A stretch of 64,000 nt of DNA, taken from the NCBI RefSeq assembly GCF_002878395.1, contig NC_061115.1:154910141-154974140 (forward strand). The letters are read 5' to 3'. The first letter of the stretch is position 1. Each line of letters opens with the position of its first letter. This DNA comes from Capsicum annuum. Taxonomy: Eukaryota > Streptophyta > Magnoliopsida > Solanales > Solanaceae. A program made the position numbers and the translations under genes. The notes beneath the pieces were generated by a model, which did no database searches, had not been told where the DNA came from, and was given only the letters and a program-made list of their open reading frames with translations. Of this stretch, positions 48,443 to 61,500 are shown piece after piece.

Positions 48443-49612
48443 ATGGAAGATTTTGACTACTCCAGATTCATGGCCCCACAATGCCAAAACCCTTATAATG
48501 TGGACTTGCACAGGACTAAGTTACTCCCTGAAAAGGGTGTCAGATTAGACAAGTTAGAGGAGAAGCTCCCAGGATTCCATACTAAACTAGCAGATATCGG
48601 GTAGAGGTGCTTTGATCCAGACCCCTACTATGCAAATGACAAATGGGTACATGAGTTCTATGCCAACCTAAGTGTAACTTCTTTCAAAAACTTGATGATG
48701 ACTATTAGGAGAAAGCAAGTGAACTTTGGGACAGAGCAGATCAACGAGGTGTATGGACTCCCAAATGATAACATGGAGTAGTTACATACAAAATCATGTG
48801 ATCCAAAGACCAGGATGACAAATATTTTATGTCCTAGCAAAGAGGTTCCCTAGGCCACCACCAAGAGAGACATTCTGATAAATGACTTCACAGCTGAGGC
48901 CAGGATTTGGCCGAATATCATCGATAGTTGAGTATCTCCATGAACTCGCATGACCATTATCACAGAAATGAGATCTTGGATGGTAGAATTTCTTCTCTCT
49001 AGCATCACCCTGAATATGGGCAATATTATACACTCAGAGTAGAGGTACTTCAGAAATCATGGAGGTATGTAACTTCTCTTTACTTCCCTTATCATAGAGC
49101 TATGCAGGATGACATAGGTATATGCTAAAGGTACCTAGGACCTCCTAGGGCCCCGCATTTTCCAACTCAAACTTATAGGTGAGAGTGCCTTAGGTCAAAC
49201 AAAGAAGAGGAAGATGGATTCGAGCAAATCAGCTCAAGAGGGTACAGACTCTTGCAAACCCTTATCACCCACCCTTTTCGATGATATCTTTGGTAAGATA
49301 CAGGTGGTGAGGGAACTATTGTCTAGACTGCCTTAGGTATCAAGGAAGTTTTCCACTTCTCACCACTTGTACGTAGCTCTATCATATAATGAGCAATGTA
49401 GGGATGAGAAGAAGAAGAAGGGAGCCACAGTCGCTATCTTTGAGAAAAACTATTTATCCTTAGTTCCATCACACAGGGACCTCAGGGATTCACATGAGAA
49501 TATGGTAAAGAAAGAGATAAAGAGAGATAAGTTCTTTACAAATCTGTCGAAGAGAGTAAAAGGTATCTTCAAGGTGCTCAATCCTAACTATCGACTACCT
49601 TTCCCTAGGTGA
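48443..49612 (+). pseudogene. 'Putative plant transposon protein' ORF, frame intact with ten stops
   Basis: One reading frame runs 390 codons from ATG 48443 to TGA 49610-49612 without a frameshift. It resembles the plant-specific 'putative plant transposon protein' domain (Pfam Transposase_32, family recalled from memory). Matching blocks: VRLDKLEEKLPGF (48539-), YYANDKWVHEFYANLSVTSF (48626-48685), QVNFGTEQINEVYGLPND (about 48716-48770), ILINDFTAEARIWPNI (48872-), LLSSITLNMGNIIHS (48995-49036) and LFTSLIIELCR (49073-49105). The C-terminal 81 codons are open and basic (KKKGATVAIFEKNYLSLVPS). Ten in-frame stops at 48602, 48779, 48851, 48929, 48941, 49040, 49070, 49115, 49136 and 49334; seven are TAG. 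The function of the family is unknown; despite the name no transposase catalytic residues are evident. Its place inside a non-autonomous element suggests gene capture or an accessory role. Confidence 0.72.
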
Positions 49613-49690
49613 AAAGTATTGATAAGACCTTTATTGATTAGTAAGATGATGATGATGGTGGTGATGGTACAGATTCCATGGGAGAGGATA
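49613..49690 (+). pseudogene. Acidic tail remnant after the transposon-protein ORF
   Basis: In a different frame just downstream, DDDDGGDGTDSMGEDS can be read (about 49645-49692), preceded by two stops. Acidic runs like this are common at the C-terminus of proteins of this family, so it may be the original tail displaced by a frameshift. Low certainty. Confidence 0.35.
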
Positions 49691-51723
49691 GCTGTTGATG
49701 CAAATTCAGGGAGACCCCTCATACTCTTACTTTATTACATATGTAGTAAGGACACTGCATTTTTTATAGTTGGGGTACCCCCAGATTTGTATTATTTTGG
49801 TGATGTGTTCCTGGATATTTCTTTTTATGTTGTTTTAGGATGACATCTTAGATATTATTTTGTTTTGTTTTTTGGGATACTACATATTTGGTCACTCTAA
49901 TTGAGCCCACATTTTATGGGATTATCATGGCTATTAGTTTTTGTTTCTCTTCTACTTTAATATTATAATGATGTTGGTGATGCATAAATAAATTTTCACT
50001 ATGATATATTGAGTGACAACAATTCTTAAGGGTAAAATGCCGTGTTTGTGTTTTGAGACATAGATGCAGGGTAATTCTGAGTACCCGTGTTATTGTTGAT
50101 TTAGGATCACGTTGTACACCATTGGTGAATTCTGAGTAGCCGTATGGTTGGTTTGACTATTTTGGGCTGAAATGTGAGGCTAAGGCTTTGGTTTTTGCCA
50201 TGATTAAGCAAATTATGTGTGGTGCTAAAGCAAAAACAAAAAAATCCTCCGTCCAAAATCAAAAATCAAGGGCATGGACTTGAGCAATTTTGTAACAAAA
50301 GTTTTTCTCCTTTTGTGGCTCCATAAATTTTTGACTTGTAGATATAAATAGACACTCCAAATTTTGTCTCTAGTGGGAGGGACATTTGAGCTCCCTTGGT
50401 GAATTTTGCATGCCATGTATGGTGAGTTATTTGCATTCATCTCTTGTACACTTATGTTATCTAGAACTTACCCTGTTAGTCTTTCAAAGCTAATAGTGAT
50501 TGTATTTGGTTGGAGAAATAATCTTAGGCCATCTTTGTTATTTTGAAAACCACTCTAGCCTAAAAACCCTAAAAAAAGGGAAGGCTAGAGCACTAAAACT
50601 ACTACTATGTGCGGTGTCTAGGAAAGGGACTCACTACAAGAGTGTATCGTACGCAACCTTACCTTACATTTTTGCTAGAGGTTATTTCAAAGTCTTCAAC
50701 CTGTGACCTCATGGCCACATGGCAACAACTTTACCAGTTACTCCAAGGCCCCCCTTCAATGAATAAAATCCCTACTTACCTATTTTAAGCCTTTGGACAT
50801 TTCTTTTGCAAACTCATCACAAACCATGAACCATTATTTATATCTCTCTCTTGAACAATACCCTCCCCAAACTTAAAAATACAACTTGAGGCTAAAATCC
50901 TAAGTTGGGTGTGTTGAGGATTGACAAAAGTAAGTTTGGGGCCACAAAGTTGTAAGTGAAATGCCTAATGTGCCTTAGTATTGAAGATAAATGAATAAAA
51001 ACAGAGAGGATCCAACAAAGCAATGAATTGCACAAAATTTGCAAGGAAAAAAATTGAAAGAAAAGTGGTGAAAATGGAAGCAAAAAACAGGCATAAGGAA
51101 AGAGAGAACACAAAGAGGAGTGGCCCATTGTCAAAAAAGTGGATTAAGTAGTGTATTGTAGATGTTCAAGGAAGGGAGTATCCATTTTGTATGAAATGAT
51201 ATCCTAACCTAGCCCAAACCTACGTTACAAGCTTAGAAAGTCCTTTGAGATATCCGACCTTTTACTTTCTTTGTAGTGACGATTGGAAATAGGGGCAAGC
51301 CTACGGAATGACACTTGTTGAAAAGAGATTTCTTTTGTGATGGGGAGAGTTTTTGCACTTAAAATCCTTGTTGAATATTTTATGTCTTGTTGTGGAATTC
51401 TCGAATGTGAACAATGCGAGGTGGGTGATTTTTCACCTCTCGAGCAATGAGGCAAATAGAGTATAGCTTAGTTGTGGTCAAAAGGGAGTCACATCTAGGG
51501 AATTGGTTTTTTGTTTCTTAGTTTCTCTTTAAAGTCCTATGTATCCTTGGGTGTTGCATCTTATGATGAGGGGTGTAGTGGAAAATAGCTTAGCCCATAT
51601 GCAAGAGCTACTTTGGGTAGTAACTAAGGTTGAAGTCATTGTTATTTTTGAGCCATAAAGTTGGGCATAGATAATTGTTTTCTCATAATATGAGGTGATG
51701 TTCCTTAAGTACAATAAAGGATT
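49691..51723 (+). other. 3' noncoding interior of element E
   Basis: About 2 kb without supported coding sequence on either strand. ORFs at 50225-50440, 50892-51134 and 51225-51455 (minus) or 50500-50706 (+) have no domain. It leads to the polypurine tract. Confidence 0.5.
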
Positions 51724-51737
51724 TAAGTTGGGGGTGT
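51724..51737 (+). other. Polypurine tract of element E
   Basis: TAAGTTGGGGGTGT directly before LTR2, the form common in this retrotransposon class. Its mirror AAGTTGAGGGTGT stands before the element C LTR. Confidence 0.8.
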
Positions 51738-53301
51738 TGATGAGCGGTGATTTTACAACTCATTCACTCTCAACATTTACGGATATTACCATATTTTTAA
51801 TGAATAAATGAGACATAATAGTAGTTTAATACACTAATATCCATATATTGCAGGCACATAGTTGATGGGATAGAAATATATGGATTGGAGCTTAAAGTGA
51901 TCAAAAAGTGGAAAGAAAGTGCAGCTGAAGACCTAGTACAGAACTAGCCTCAATTACCGTATGCAGCTGAAGACCTAGTACAAAAATAGGCTCAGTTACT
52001 GCAGTCGCGGTCTGAGGACTGCGATCGTGGTTAAGTCAAAAAGGTGAATTGACCGTGATCACGTGATTTAATCACGGTCATGATAGCCACAGTCACGGCC
52101 ACACCTGTGCGATCGTGACATGGAGCAAAATTGCAGCCCAAGGGAAGAATTGTAAATACACGTGGTTGATCCCAAATTTGACAAAATAGGACTTAAACCC
52201 TAAGAATCTCATTGATTCATCATATTCCATCTGCTAGAATAGTTAAGTTTTTGTTCTTGAGTTCATAGCCACTATTTTTGGAGAAGACAATATTGTATAA
52301 AAATTTTGATGAAGAATACATTAGAGCAGCCTCTAAGTGGAGGAGTATCTCACTTCTATTGGAGACTAAAGGGAAACCAAAGTTTGAAGTAACATTCACT
52401 TAGTCTTCAATAAATCATTGCAATGGATATTAAGTGTATATCTTTACTTATTTATCTTATGTGTAGCTAGATCTCCCTCTTGGGGTTATGTGTGAATAAG
52501 GGATAAAGTTTGTGTGGGTTGTTATTGTTAGCTTCTATTTAGTAGTTCATGTTGATTGGTTTTATCATTTCTTGACCAATTTGATTGGGATTTCTGGGTA
52601 AAAGCCCCAAATACCCATAGGGTTTTGATAGGTGAAAGCTCCAAAATCTAGAAATCGAGGATATCTTCGAAAAAAGGGTTTTAGGTAAACTTTAGGAATC
52701 CATGTCATACTTGAAAGAGTGATGTGGAGACCAAAATAATGGTATACAATTATGCGTGTAGTTTACCAATCTATCACTCTCTTAGACATAAGGAAGATTT
52801 GGGAAGTTGACTATACCATGGGTATTATCCTTAAAATAGGAATGCCTAAATTGAGGTTTGGTTACCAATTATTGAACACACCAATTAGGTATTCGAAAGA
52901 ATCAATGGGTGAAAGTTTGGTGTTTTGTTGAAAGACTAGCATCAAAACCTTTAACTAAACTTACACACACTTGATCTACTAAAATGAGTTTGACTATTAG
53001 CCTCCACATATCACTCCCCTTAGTAATACATAATTCAAAGATCCATTCCTAATCAATAAAATAGTAATTATTCATTGCCCAAAATTTATACTAGAAAAAA
53101 AAACATTAGTGTAGATCCCTATCTCCCCCATTTTTATTTTTTTGTATAATTCGTTTGAATTTAACTACTATCTATTATTTCAAATTAACTTAATTGCCAC
53201 TCACAGTGTCCCTCGTGGATTCGAACCCGACTCCAAACTAAGAATAATATATTGACGATGACCACCTTGCACTTAAATTGATGTGTAAGTTGAGTGTCAT
53301 A
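51738..53301 (+). repeat. LTR2 of element E
   Basis: About 1,564 bp starting TGATGAGCGG. Collinear with LTR1 apart from a 42-bp tandem duplication at 51921-52004. The right end (TCATAA) is decayed. Confidence 0.88.
51921..52004. repeat. 42-bp tandem duplication in LTR2
   Basis: GCAGCTGAAGACCTAGTACA recurs at 51921 and 51963. LTR1 and LTR3 have one copy of the corresponding segment, so the duplication arose after the LTRs separated. Confidence 0.85.
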
Positions 53302-53306
53302 AAAAA

Positions 53307-53324
53307 TGGTGTTGTTTCTGGGGA
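53307..53324 (+). other. Primer-binding site of element E, copy 2
   Basis: TGGTGTTGTTTCTGGGGA, same position relative to LTR2 as copy 1 to LTR1; more decayed against the tRNA-Asp consensus. Confidence 0.65.
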
Positions 53325-53453
53325 ACAATTTGGCGTATTAAGTTAGTTTTGAATCTTAGCTTACTTGAGTGAATTCAATCTTGTAAATAATTATTTGTGA
53401 TTTTCTTTTGTTTCTTGTGTATGGTAGATTTTTATTTTCCTTTACTTATATAC

Positions 53454-54316
53454 ATGGAATCTTCCAAAAAATATGATTTTTGCATTTGGAAGTCATATCT
53501 TGATGACCCATGTCTGATTGTAAAAGACCCTACTTTAGGAGAGATTATAACTATGCTTCTCGGAGAGAGATTGAATCCCATATCTATCCTATTAGAAGTA
53601 TGGTTGTTCTTTATATAGTGGTCGAGATGGACATTAGAGTGATTGCCCAAATTCTCCCTCCCCCTACTATACTAACTGATTTGCTAGTTCTTTATATGAG
53701 TTTGATAGGTCTTATGATGTGGAGAAGGAATGGCAACATATCTGGTCTACTAATCCTTAAGCAATGCTTCAAACTATTTTGGATTGAATAACTACAATGG
53801 GGGACAATGAGCAAGACATAAATCAATCCCATGAGGTATTTGAAAGGGAAATTGTCAAGATAGAGGAAATGGGAAAGTAAACAAACCTTGCAAATATCAT
53901 TACCATGCCTATCTCCCAAGATGAGGCTAATCAAAAAGAGAAACCAAGCTATAATGATGAGCTTGGTAGTGAAAATCCTCAGTCATTTCCAATCAACTAA
54001 ATCAAATGTAGTAGAAGATGTCCAAATAAAAGAAATGGTACCAGAGTCCAATGAAGAATCAAGGCACATCTCTTATGAAGACTCTAGTTCATTTTGTAGT
54101 GAAAGTCCTATGGAGGAGGAAATTCCGAAGTTAGGGGTTAGACCTCTTTCAAATGACTTTTCAACATTGTGCTTAGAAGATGTGATGAGAATACATCGAC
54201 CTTGGACAATGGGGGATTGTGGAGAGAAGTATTACAATCCCTACATTTTGATATTTGACACTCCTATCGAGCACATGGAAGCCCCACCATCAATTGCCAA
54301 GGACAACAACTTCTAA
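53454..54316 (+). pseudogene. Short gag-like ORF of element E, copy 2
   Basis: ATG at 53454 opens MESSKKYDFCIWKSYLDDPC, matching copy 1. The frame then shifts (SDCKRPYFRRDYNYASRREI is read from 53513). A final open stretch (53888-54316) contains VEDVQIKEMVPESNEESRHI, SYEDSSSFCSESPMEEEIPK and PPSIAKDNNF before the stop. Both parts are acidic and serine-rich. Same uncertain Gag-like assignment as copy 1. This copy preserves the C-terminal half better, copy 1 the N-terminal half. Confidence 0.55.
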
Positions 54317-54610
54317 TATGCAACTAGCGGCTTATTGATGTCTTCACCTTTCCCGAAGGATCCAAACTGAAAGTTCTATGTCAAGTTTGGTAAAGTGTTC
54401 AAGTTATAAAAAAGGTGATATCAAAGCTCCTTCATCATTTCCCTGCATATTCAAAGCTCATCTTGGAAGAACTTAATCTTCTATCCCTCTGCCACTCATT
54501 TCATAGTGTATGAAAGTTGGATGGAGATTCAAATCTTCTAACTGGAATCACAAAAGGACAAGTAGGAAACATCATGCTGCATTGTTAACCTAAGCACTCA
54601 ATGGAAGGCA
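54317..54610 (+). other. Remaining interior 2 of element E
   Basis: Follows the same path as 47144-47435 and stops at AAGCACTCAATGGAAGGCA. The whole transposon-protein ORF, 3' region and start of the next LTR are missing after this point. Confidence 0.7.
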
Positions 54611-55964
54611 AGAAGGTGAACCTGAAGACCTGGTGCAGAACAACCCTTAGTTATCACGATGGCGGTATGAGGACAGCAATTTTAGTTAATTCAAAAAGGT
54701 CAATCGATCGTGGTTAGGTAATTTAATCATGGCCATAATAGCTGCGGTCTTGTCTAGACCTATGCAATCGTGGGATAGCAGAGAATTGTAGCTCAAGGGC
54801 AGAATTGTAAATGCACGTGGCTGATCCCAAATTTGAAAAAAGAGGACTCAAAGCCTAAGCATCTTATTGATTCATTATATTCCATTTTCCCCAATAGTTA
54901 GGTTTTTTTTTGTGTTCATAGCCTCCATTTTTGGAGAAGACAATATTATATAAAATTTTAGGTGAAGAATATATTGGAGTAGCCTCTAAGTAGAGGAGTA
55001 TCTCACTTTCATTGGAGATTTTTGGGAGCCTAAAGTTGAAGTAAACATTCACTTAGTCTTTAATAAATCATTATATTGGAGATTAAGGTGTGTGTTATCT
55101 TATTTATCTTATGTGTAGCTAGATCTTCCTCTTGATGTTATGTGTTAGTAGGTGTTAAAGTGTGTGTGGGTTGTTATAGTTAGCTTCTATTTAGTAGCTA
55201 ATATTAATGGGTTTTATCATTGCTTGACCAATTTTATTAGGATTTGAGGGTGAAAGCCCCAAATACCTATAGGGATTTGATGGGTGAAAGCTCCAAACAC
55301 TAGAAAGCTTAAGGATATCTTCGAAAGAAGGGTTTTAGGTGAACTTTAGAAATCCATGTCATACTTGAAAGAGGGATATGGAGACAAAAGCAATGGTAGA
55401 CAATTATATGTGTAATTTGCCAATCTATCACTATCTTAGACAAAAGGGTGATTTGGGAAGTTAACTATACCATGTGTATTATCCTAGAAATAGGGATGCC
55501 TAAATTTAGGTTTGGTTCCCAATTGTTGAACACACCCATTAGGTATTGCAAAGAATAAATGGGTGAAAATTCGGTGTTTTTTTAAAAGACTAGCATCAAA
55601 AGCTATAGCCCAACTAACTCACACTTCATCAACTAAAACGAGTTTGACTATTAGTATCCACATATCACTCCCCTTAGTAATAAATAATTCCAAGATCCAT
55701 TCCTAATCGATAAAACTCTAATTATTCATAGCCCCAAATTTATGCTAGAAAAACCCAAAAAGAAACTTTAGTATAGATACCCATCTCCCCCATTTTTATC
55801 TTCTTGTACTATTAGTTTGAATTTAACTAGTATCCATTATTTTAAATTAACTTAATTTCCACTTATATTGTTACTTGTGGATTCAACCTCGACTCCAAAT
55901 TTGGGTAAATATATTGGTAATGATCACCTTGCACTTAAATTGACATGTAAGTTGAGCATTATCA
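54611..55964 (+). repeat. LTR3 of element E, 5' end deleted
   Basis: Collinear with LTR1 from about 44895 (GAAGACCTGGTGCAGAAC) to its end; about 170 bp of the LTR start are missing. Ends ATCA at 55961-55964 before the GTGGC duplication. Confidence 0.82.
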
Positions 55965-55969
55965 GTGGC
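55965..55969. repeat. Target-site duplication, right copy (element E)
   Basis: GTGGC; matches GTGGT at 44714-44718 in 4 of 5 positions. Confidence 0.6.
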
Positions 55970-56144
55970 AATGAAAAATTGATGATTAATGGTTTAGATA
56001 GAAAAAAGTAAACGTTCCTTGTTGAGTAAAGACTATTGTATGCTTGTTTTATATAAGGCTATAAGTTTGAAGGAAGATTAAGGAAACTTTTATGTATATG
56101 TAATGGTTAATTGAGAATTCAATGTATGCCTTCTTGGGGATACT
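55970..56144 (+). other. Non-coding interior of element D between E and F
   Basis: 175 bp, no feature recognised. Confidence 0.5.
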
Positions 56145-58518
56145 TGTAATACCCCGAACTTTCTTTTAGTCAAATCTAGTATCCAGAAGAGTTAGTGATG
56201 CCTTCAAAAAGATTAATGTTTAAACCAGATAAAATTTCCCCAATTTCAACTTTTCATCATGTGGAAAATTGAATTAGCTTTCGAACGATATCAATTTTGT
56301 CTAGATCCGATATCAGAGTAAAAAGTTATGGACGTTTTATAAAGGACTATTGGAACTGCTCAAAAGTGACAGTCAGGACGACAGACTGTCGAGCTAGAGA
56401 AGGACCATCGCCTAAACCATCGTAGCTAAGGTAGTAAGTTAATCTTTCAGCTAAGGTGCGATGGATAAGTTGATGGACCATCGAAATTGCGATGGACCAT
56501 CGCCCAATCCATCGATACTAAGGAAATAAGTCCCTATTCTGGTCCACGTGCGATGGTCAGAACGATGAACCGTTGAGTCAGCGATGGACCTTCATACGAG
56601 CTATCGTAGATCCCATTTAGATATTTTTAAGCTATTTTTAAAAGCGTATTTCGATCTTTTTCCTCCCGTTTTAACTCCTAATTATACCAGACCATAGCTC
56701 ATAACTTCATTATTCATTCACAACATCCAATTAGGGTTTCTCTCAAAGATCAATCCCCAAGAACAAGAAACCCTAGGTGCTTAATTTGAAGTTAAGAATT
56801 CAGGTTTTCCTCTACGAATCTTTATGAAATCATCCACCCAGGTATGTCAAGTGTTCACTAAAGGATTACTTTCATCCATGAAGCCCAACAATCCAATTTT
56901 AAATTATAAATTATGATGTATATATTGTGGATTGATTACGGTTATGTTGATGTTTTGTATGATACCAAAGTTGGAATCGTTAAATGTGTTTTCATTAATT
57001 TATGCTAGCATGTGGATTGAAATCTACTAAATTGTGTTGATATATGCAACAATGATGAATTAAATTAATGTCCATGCCTAAGCTTATAGTTATGCATGCA
57101 AGGTGTTTGCTAAAATGCCTAAGAGAATAGAAAATGTGCCCTATAACTCAATTATGACCAAAATGATGAACCTATGCTTTACCCTTATGTTCAAAATGAT
57201 TTCTATGTTATTATTGTGCATTGAAATTGTTTGATGGATTGTTCGTGATATTACCTTATGAAATTATGACATGTTTACATGCACTTCTATTCATGTGTGA
57301 GCTTATGGCATGCAAATACTTCATGAATATCCCAGATGATTGTACTATGAATTGTTGACTATGTTTATGTGTCGAGAAGTGTCAAGTCTTGCCAGTTTCA
57401 TGCTATTGATTCTTGGGGGTACTTGTACCCAACAATTTAGTTGTGTGCCTAGAGCCAATGTCATGTTTTCAAGATACTCTAAGTCAAGCCATGTTTAGTA
57501 GAATTCAGTAAGTCTCATGACTCAGGAAAACTCAATAATCTTAGTAATCTCAGTAATCTCAGTCAGTTATCAAATATCAATGATACTTTGTTAGTTAATG
57601 AAACTCAGTAAACTCAGTCCAGTTAGTTTATTATTATTAATTCATTGTCTAATCAGATGGAAGTAGGATTCAGCGTCAAGTGAGCCCAAGGATGGGATTT
57701 GCCTGCGAGTAGAGGGTGTAATTCTTAGAAGAAATCCTTATGCTCCAGAACTACGTAGCCATCGTAGGTTGAGACATCAAACCTGTTAGATGAGGGTTAA
57801 TGAGGTGGCTTAACCTAATAGATGAGGATCCCACCATTATCCTTAGGGTACCTGTTAGATGAGGGATCACTCACAGCTTGTTATTACCAGTGGCACGGTA
57901 TTGATACCCTTTCAGTTGGGGTTATAGATTGGACCTCAACTCAACTATAATAGCATATTAGGGGCATGTCAGTTAAAGGAATAATTCCCACAGTTACAGT
58001 TTCAGTCTTTGTCTTAGTAATAGAACTAAGATAGTTCTACAGAATTTAGGACTGCCAGATATAGTCAACTCAAAATAGTATGGAACTCAACTAGTTACAT
58101 CTGAACCGATACTATCAGATACAGTCACTTAGTATCAGTTATCAGTACTCATGTTATCAATATTTAGACTCAGTAGTCAGTATCATCATGAATTCAGTTA
58201 CAGTCGTTTATTCACTTATGTATTATTATGTTCATGTTATACAGTCGATTAGCATAGTTCATGTATATAAACCCTTGCATTCATCCTACCTCACTTGCAT
58301 ACCAGTACATTCAATCATACTGATGCATTTACACTATGGTGTTTTACGCCATAGGTCCAGAATCACGAGCTCCAGAGCATCAGTAGCATTCCAATCTTAG
58401 TAGTGAGAGTTAGCAATGAGTCCTCTTCCTTCGAGGACATGATCATTTCTTTATTATTTCATTACTTAGGTTATTTCAGTAGTTGGAGTTATTTGGTTAC
58501 ATAACCCATTAACTCTTT
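56145..58518 (+). repeat. LTR F, left part (split by LTR G)
   Basis: Starts TGTAATACCCC. Has the chromoviral LTR layout: a GC-rich block of GATGGACCATCG-type short inverted repeats at about 56365-56605, then AAACCCTAGG leader and AGGTATGT at 56840-56847. Interrupted at 58519. No internal coding region belongs to it, so it is a solo or truncated LTR. The forward ORF at 58188-58400 is chance. Confidence 0.75.
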
Positions 58519-61500
58519 TGTAATGCCCTAATTTTCTATAATCGGAATGTTACATGGTGCTTATGATCCCGAAGGACCATAAGCTAACCCTTTTCTAGTA
58601 CCTGTACTGATCACTACCTAATATAATGAAATAAATGCGGAAAACTGGCCAAAACTTTCTATAAGGTTCAAAAACTTAACATATAACTGAACAATGTCTA
58701 TTAATATCAAAACTGAAACAACTGTCTGTATAACTAGTCTGAAAAACTTTGTAGTCTAAAAGCCCCTGAACTGTCTGAATAAGGAGTTGATGGTACATGT
58801 CCCCAACTAACTCCAACTATTGAAATAAACTAAATCTAATGCAATACTGAAATAAGAAGCATCCTCAAATGATGAGGACTCACAGCTACGTCTATTGTTG
58901 CTAACTAATTCTGGACTGCTAAGGGTGCTCTGGATCTCGTGCTTCTAAACCTATGGTATAAGACAACATAGCTCAAGAGAAAAGTAAATGTCAGTACTTT
59001 AAATGTACTAGTATGCTAGATGAGGTAAGGCTAAATGAAAGGGATTATGCATGAACAATACTAACTAGACAATCTGAGTATGCTAAATGAGAATACATGC
59101 ATGAATGCATAAACTATAACTAAAATTGTAGTAACACAAAATACTAACTTCTAAATACTGGTTTTTGAATGCTAACTTACTGATGTCTGAGTCTACTAGT
59201 ACTGATATCTGAGTTCATTGACTCTGGAATACTGAAAAACCGAGTCTACTTATAATAATAATGATTGACTATATTTAAGATCAACCTATCTAGCGGGTGA
59301 TCTCTAATTATACTGTGATGGTGATGGTTTATATCTTAGATTAGGCCTACCTAGAGGGTGATCTCTAAATCTACTAATAATTATAATGATTGACTGAGTT
59401 TGAGATCAAGCCTATCTAGTGGATGATCTCTGAATTTGGGGAACTATCTAAGTTCCTCACTGAGCCGTGTGACCATATCTAACAGTCCTAAATCTGAAGA
59501 ACTATTTGAGTTATTGACTGAGACTAAATTTAAAGGTAAAACTGTGGGATTTTTCACTTAAACAATATGCCCCGATCTGAACTGGTGGAGTCCAACCTGT
59601 AACCCCAGCTGGAAGGGTGTCATTACCGTGCAACGGGTAAACACACTACTATGGTTAAGCCTCTCTAAAAAGTGACCCTGAACAGAAAGTCAAGCCTAAG
59701 GCATCGAGTGACTCCTAGAAGGTAGTCAACCCTTAATCTAATGGGTAACTCCTGGTCTTGCACTGGCTATGCAGTTCTAGAGTTCACGGACTCATGCAAA
59801 TAACTCTGCCTCTCTAACAGAGAAGTTGTCATCCCTGCACTCGCTCGGTGCTAGTTCCTACTCCCAACTGAAAGACGCTTAACTGATTCTTAAACTGTAT
59901 TAGACTGAGCTAAATCTATTACTGATCATCTTACTTGACTGATCTGACTGAGTTTACTTGATTTTTTTGTCTGACGAAATACTTCTGGATTCTACTTTCT
60001 GTTTGAATACTATTGAGTTCTGTAACATACTGAGCTTTACTGAAATTTGAACTAAACTCTGAATACTACTGAGGTCCAAACTAGATACGGAACTGAGTTA
60101 GACTGATATGGAGACTGGATTGAACTAGTACTGAGATTACTAAATTTTCTTAAGTTCTATAGCTGACTGAATTCTACTGATCATAGAACCACTGAGATTA
60201 TCTTGAGACTGACTCAGCTCTAGACAAGAAGATAAGTTTTTGGTTAAAAATACCCCCAGGACTCGATAGTATAAATAAATAATATAGGACCACACTTGAA
60301 CATCATGAAAATGGACTTTCACTCACAACACAATCAATACGATATCTCACCAATCACTTGAAAGTCATAAACATGTAAATGTATAGGGTATACATACTAA
60401 TATCTCATAGTTGTTCAATAAGGAATACACATGGATAAGAATACATGAAACTTATCATAATACATTAACTAAGGCATTTCAACAAATGCTTGGCATGTAC
60501 TAGTTATCACATAATTGGGGATTTCATGCTTAACATACCAAAAAGGCACTATTCTTTTTACTTAAGCATTCTATCAAACATATGGGGAGCATTCTTTGGT
60601 TATACCATAGATTCTATACTTAATTATCATGAATACATCAATATCATGCAACTTTAAGGGGTTTTATCATGAACATCACATAGTACGATCAAAGCTTGGT
60701 TCTTTGAAATCAATTTATGAATTAAAACTCATCAACAACATGAACTTTAATTTCTATTCACAAAAATTATGACAATTCCATAAATATATAATCTTGAATT
60801 TAGAAAAGGATTCTTGAACTTCTTGTGTGAAAGGAACCCAAGAATCAACATCTAACATACCTCCAAAGCTTGAATCTTGAAATAGAATGAATTTTCTTGA
60901 AGGTTCTGGAATGGGAATCTTAATTCTTGATTACCTTGTGGAAAGTGTAATGGGGTCTTGAAGTTAATTGAAAAGAAACCCTAAGTTTGTTCTAAGTAAA
61001 TAAGAGGGTTAAGATCTTTTGAAACTAAATCACAATAGCTAAATACATGCTTTTGACATTTTATGTCGTGGGGGTAAGGTTTAGGGTGAGGTAAAAGACC
61101 AAAATACCCCTACAAAATCACTTCCCAGTTGCTAAAATTTTCAGCTGACGACCAAGGCTGATAAGCCGTCAGATCTATGATAGCCCGTTAGCCCAGGTCA
61201 TCACCTGGGAGCTGAAATTGATGGGTTTCTATCTAAGTACAAAAACATGGGTTGATAAGCTGTCAGATTTGTGATAAGCCATTTTCTCATCTTGTCACTT
61301 AATTGCCAGGCTGACATGCTGAGTAAAATGGGTATAACTTTTTGCTCCGATATCGGAGTTGGGAGAAATTGGTACCGTTGGAAAGATAATTCAATTATAT
61401 ATTTGTTTTTGGGTAATGAGCTAAAGAATTTGTAGTATATCGATAGATATACTTGTTTGTAGTTGACTATACCAATATCCTTCCTAAGAATTTAATCGGT

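Larger units (their letters stand above)
44719..55964 (+). mobile_element. Element E: three-LTR tandem array of a non-autonomous retrotransposon
   Basis: Order: LTR1 44719-46244, interior 1 46245-51737, LTR2 51738-53301, interior 2 (shortened) 53302-54610, LTR3 (5' end missing) 54611-55964. GTGGT at 44714-44718 and GTGGC at 55965-55969 bracket the whole array, so it behaves as one insertion. Primer sites resemble the tRNA-Asp type. No polymerase gene is visible. Inserted into element D. Confidence 0.85.
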
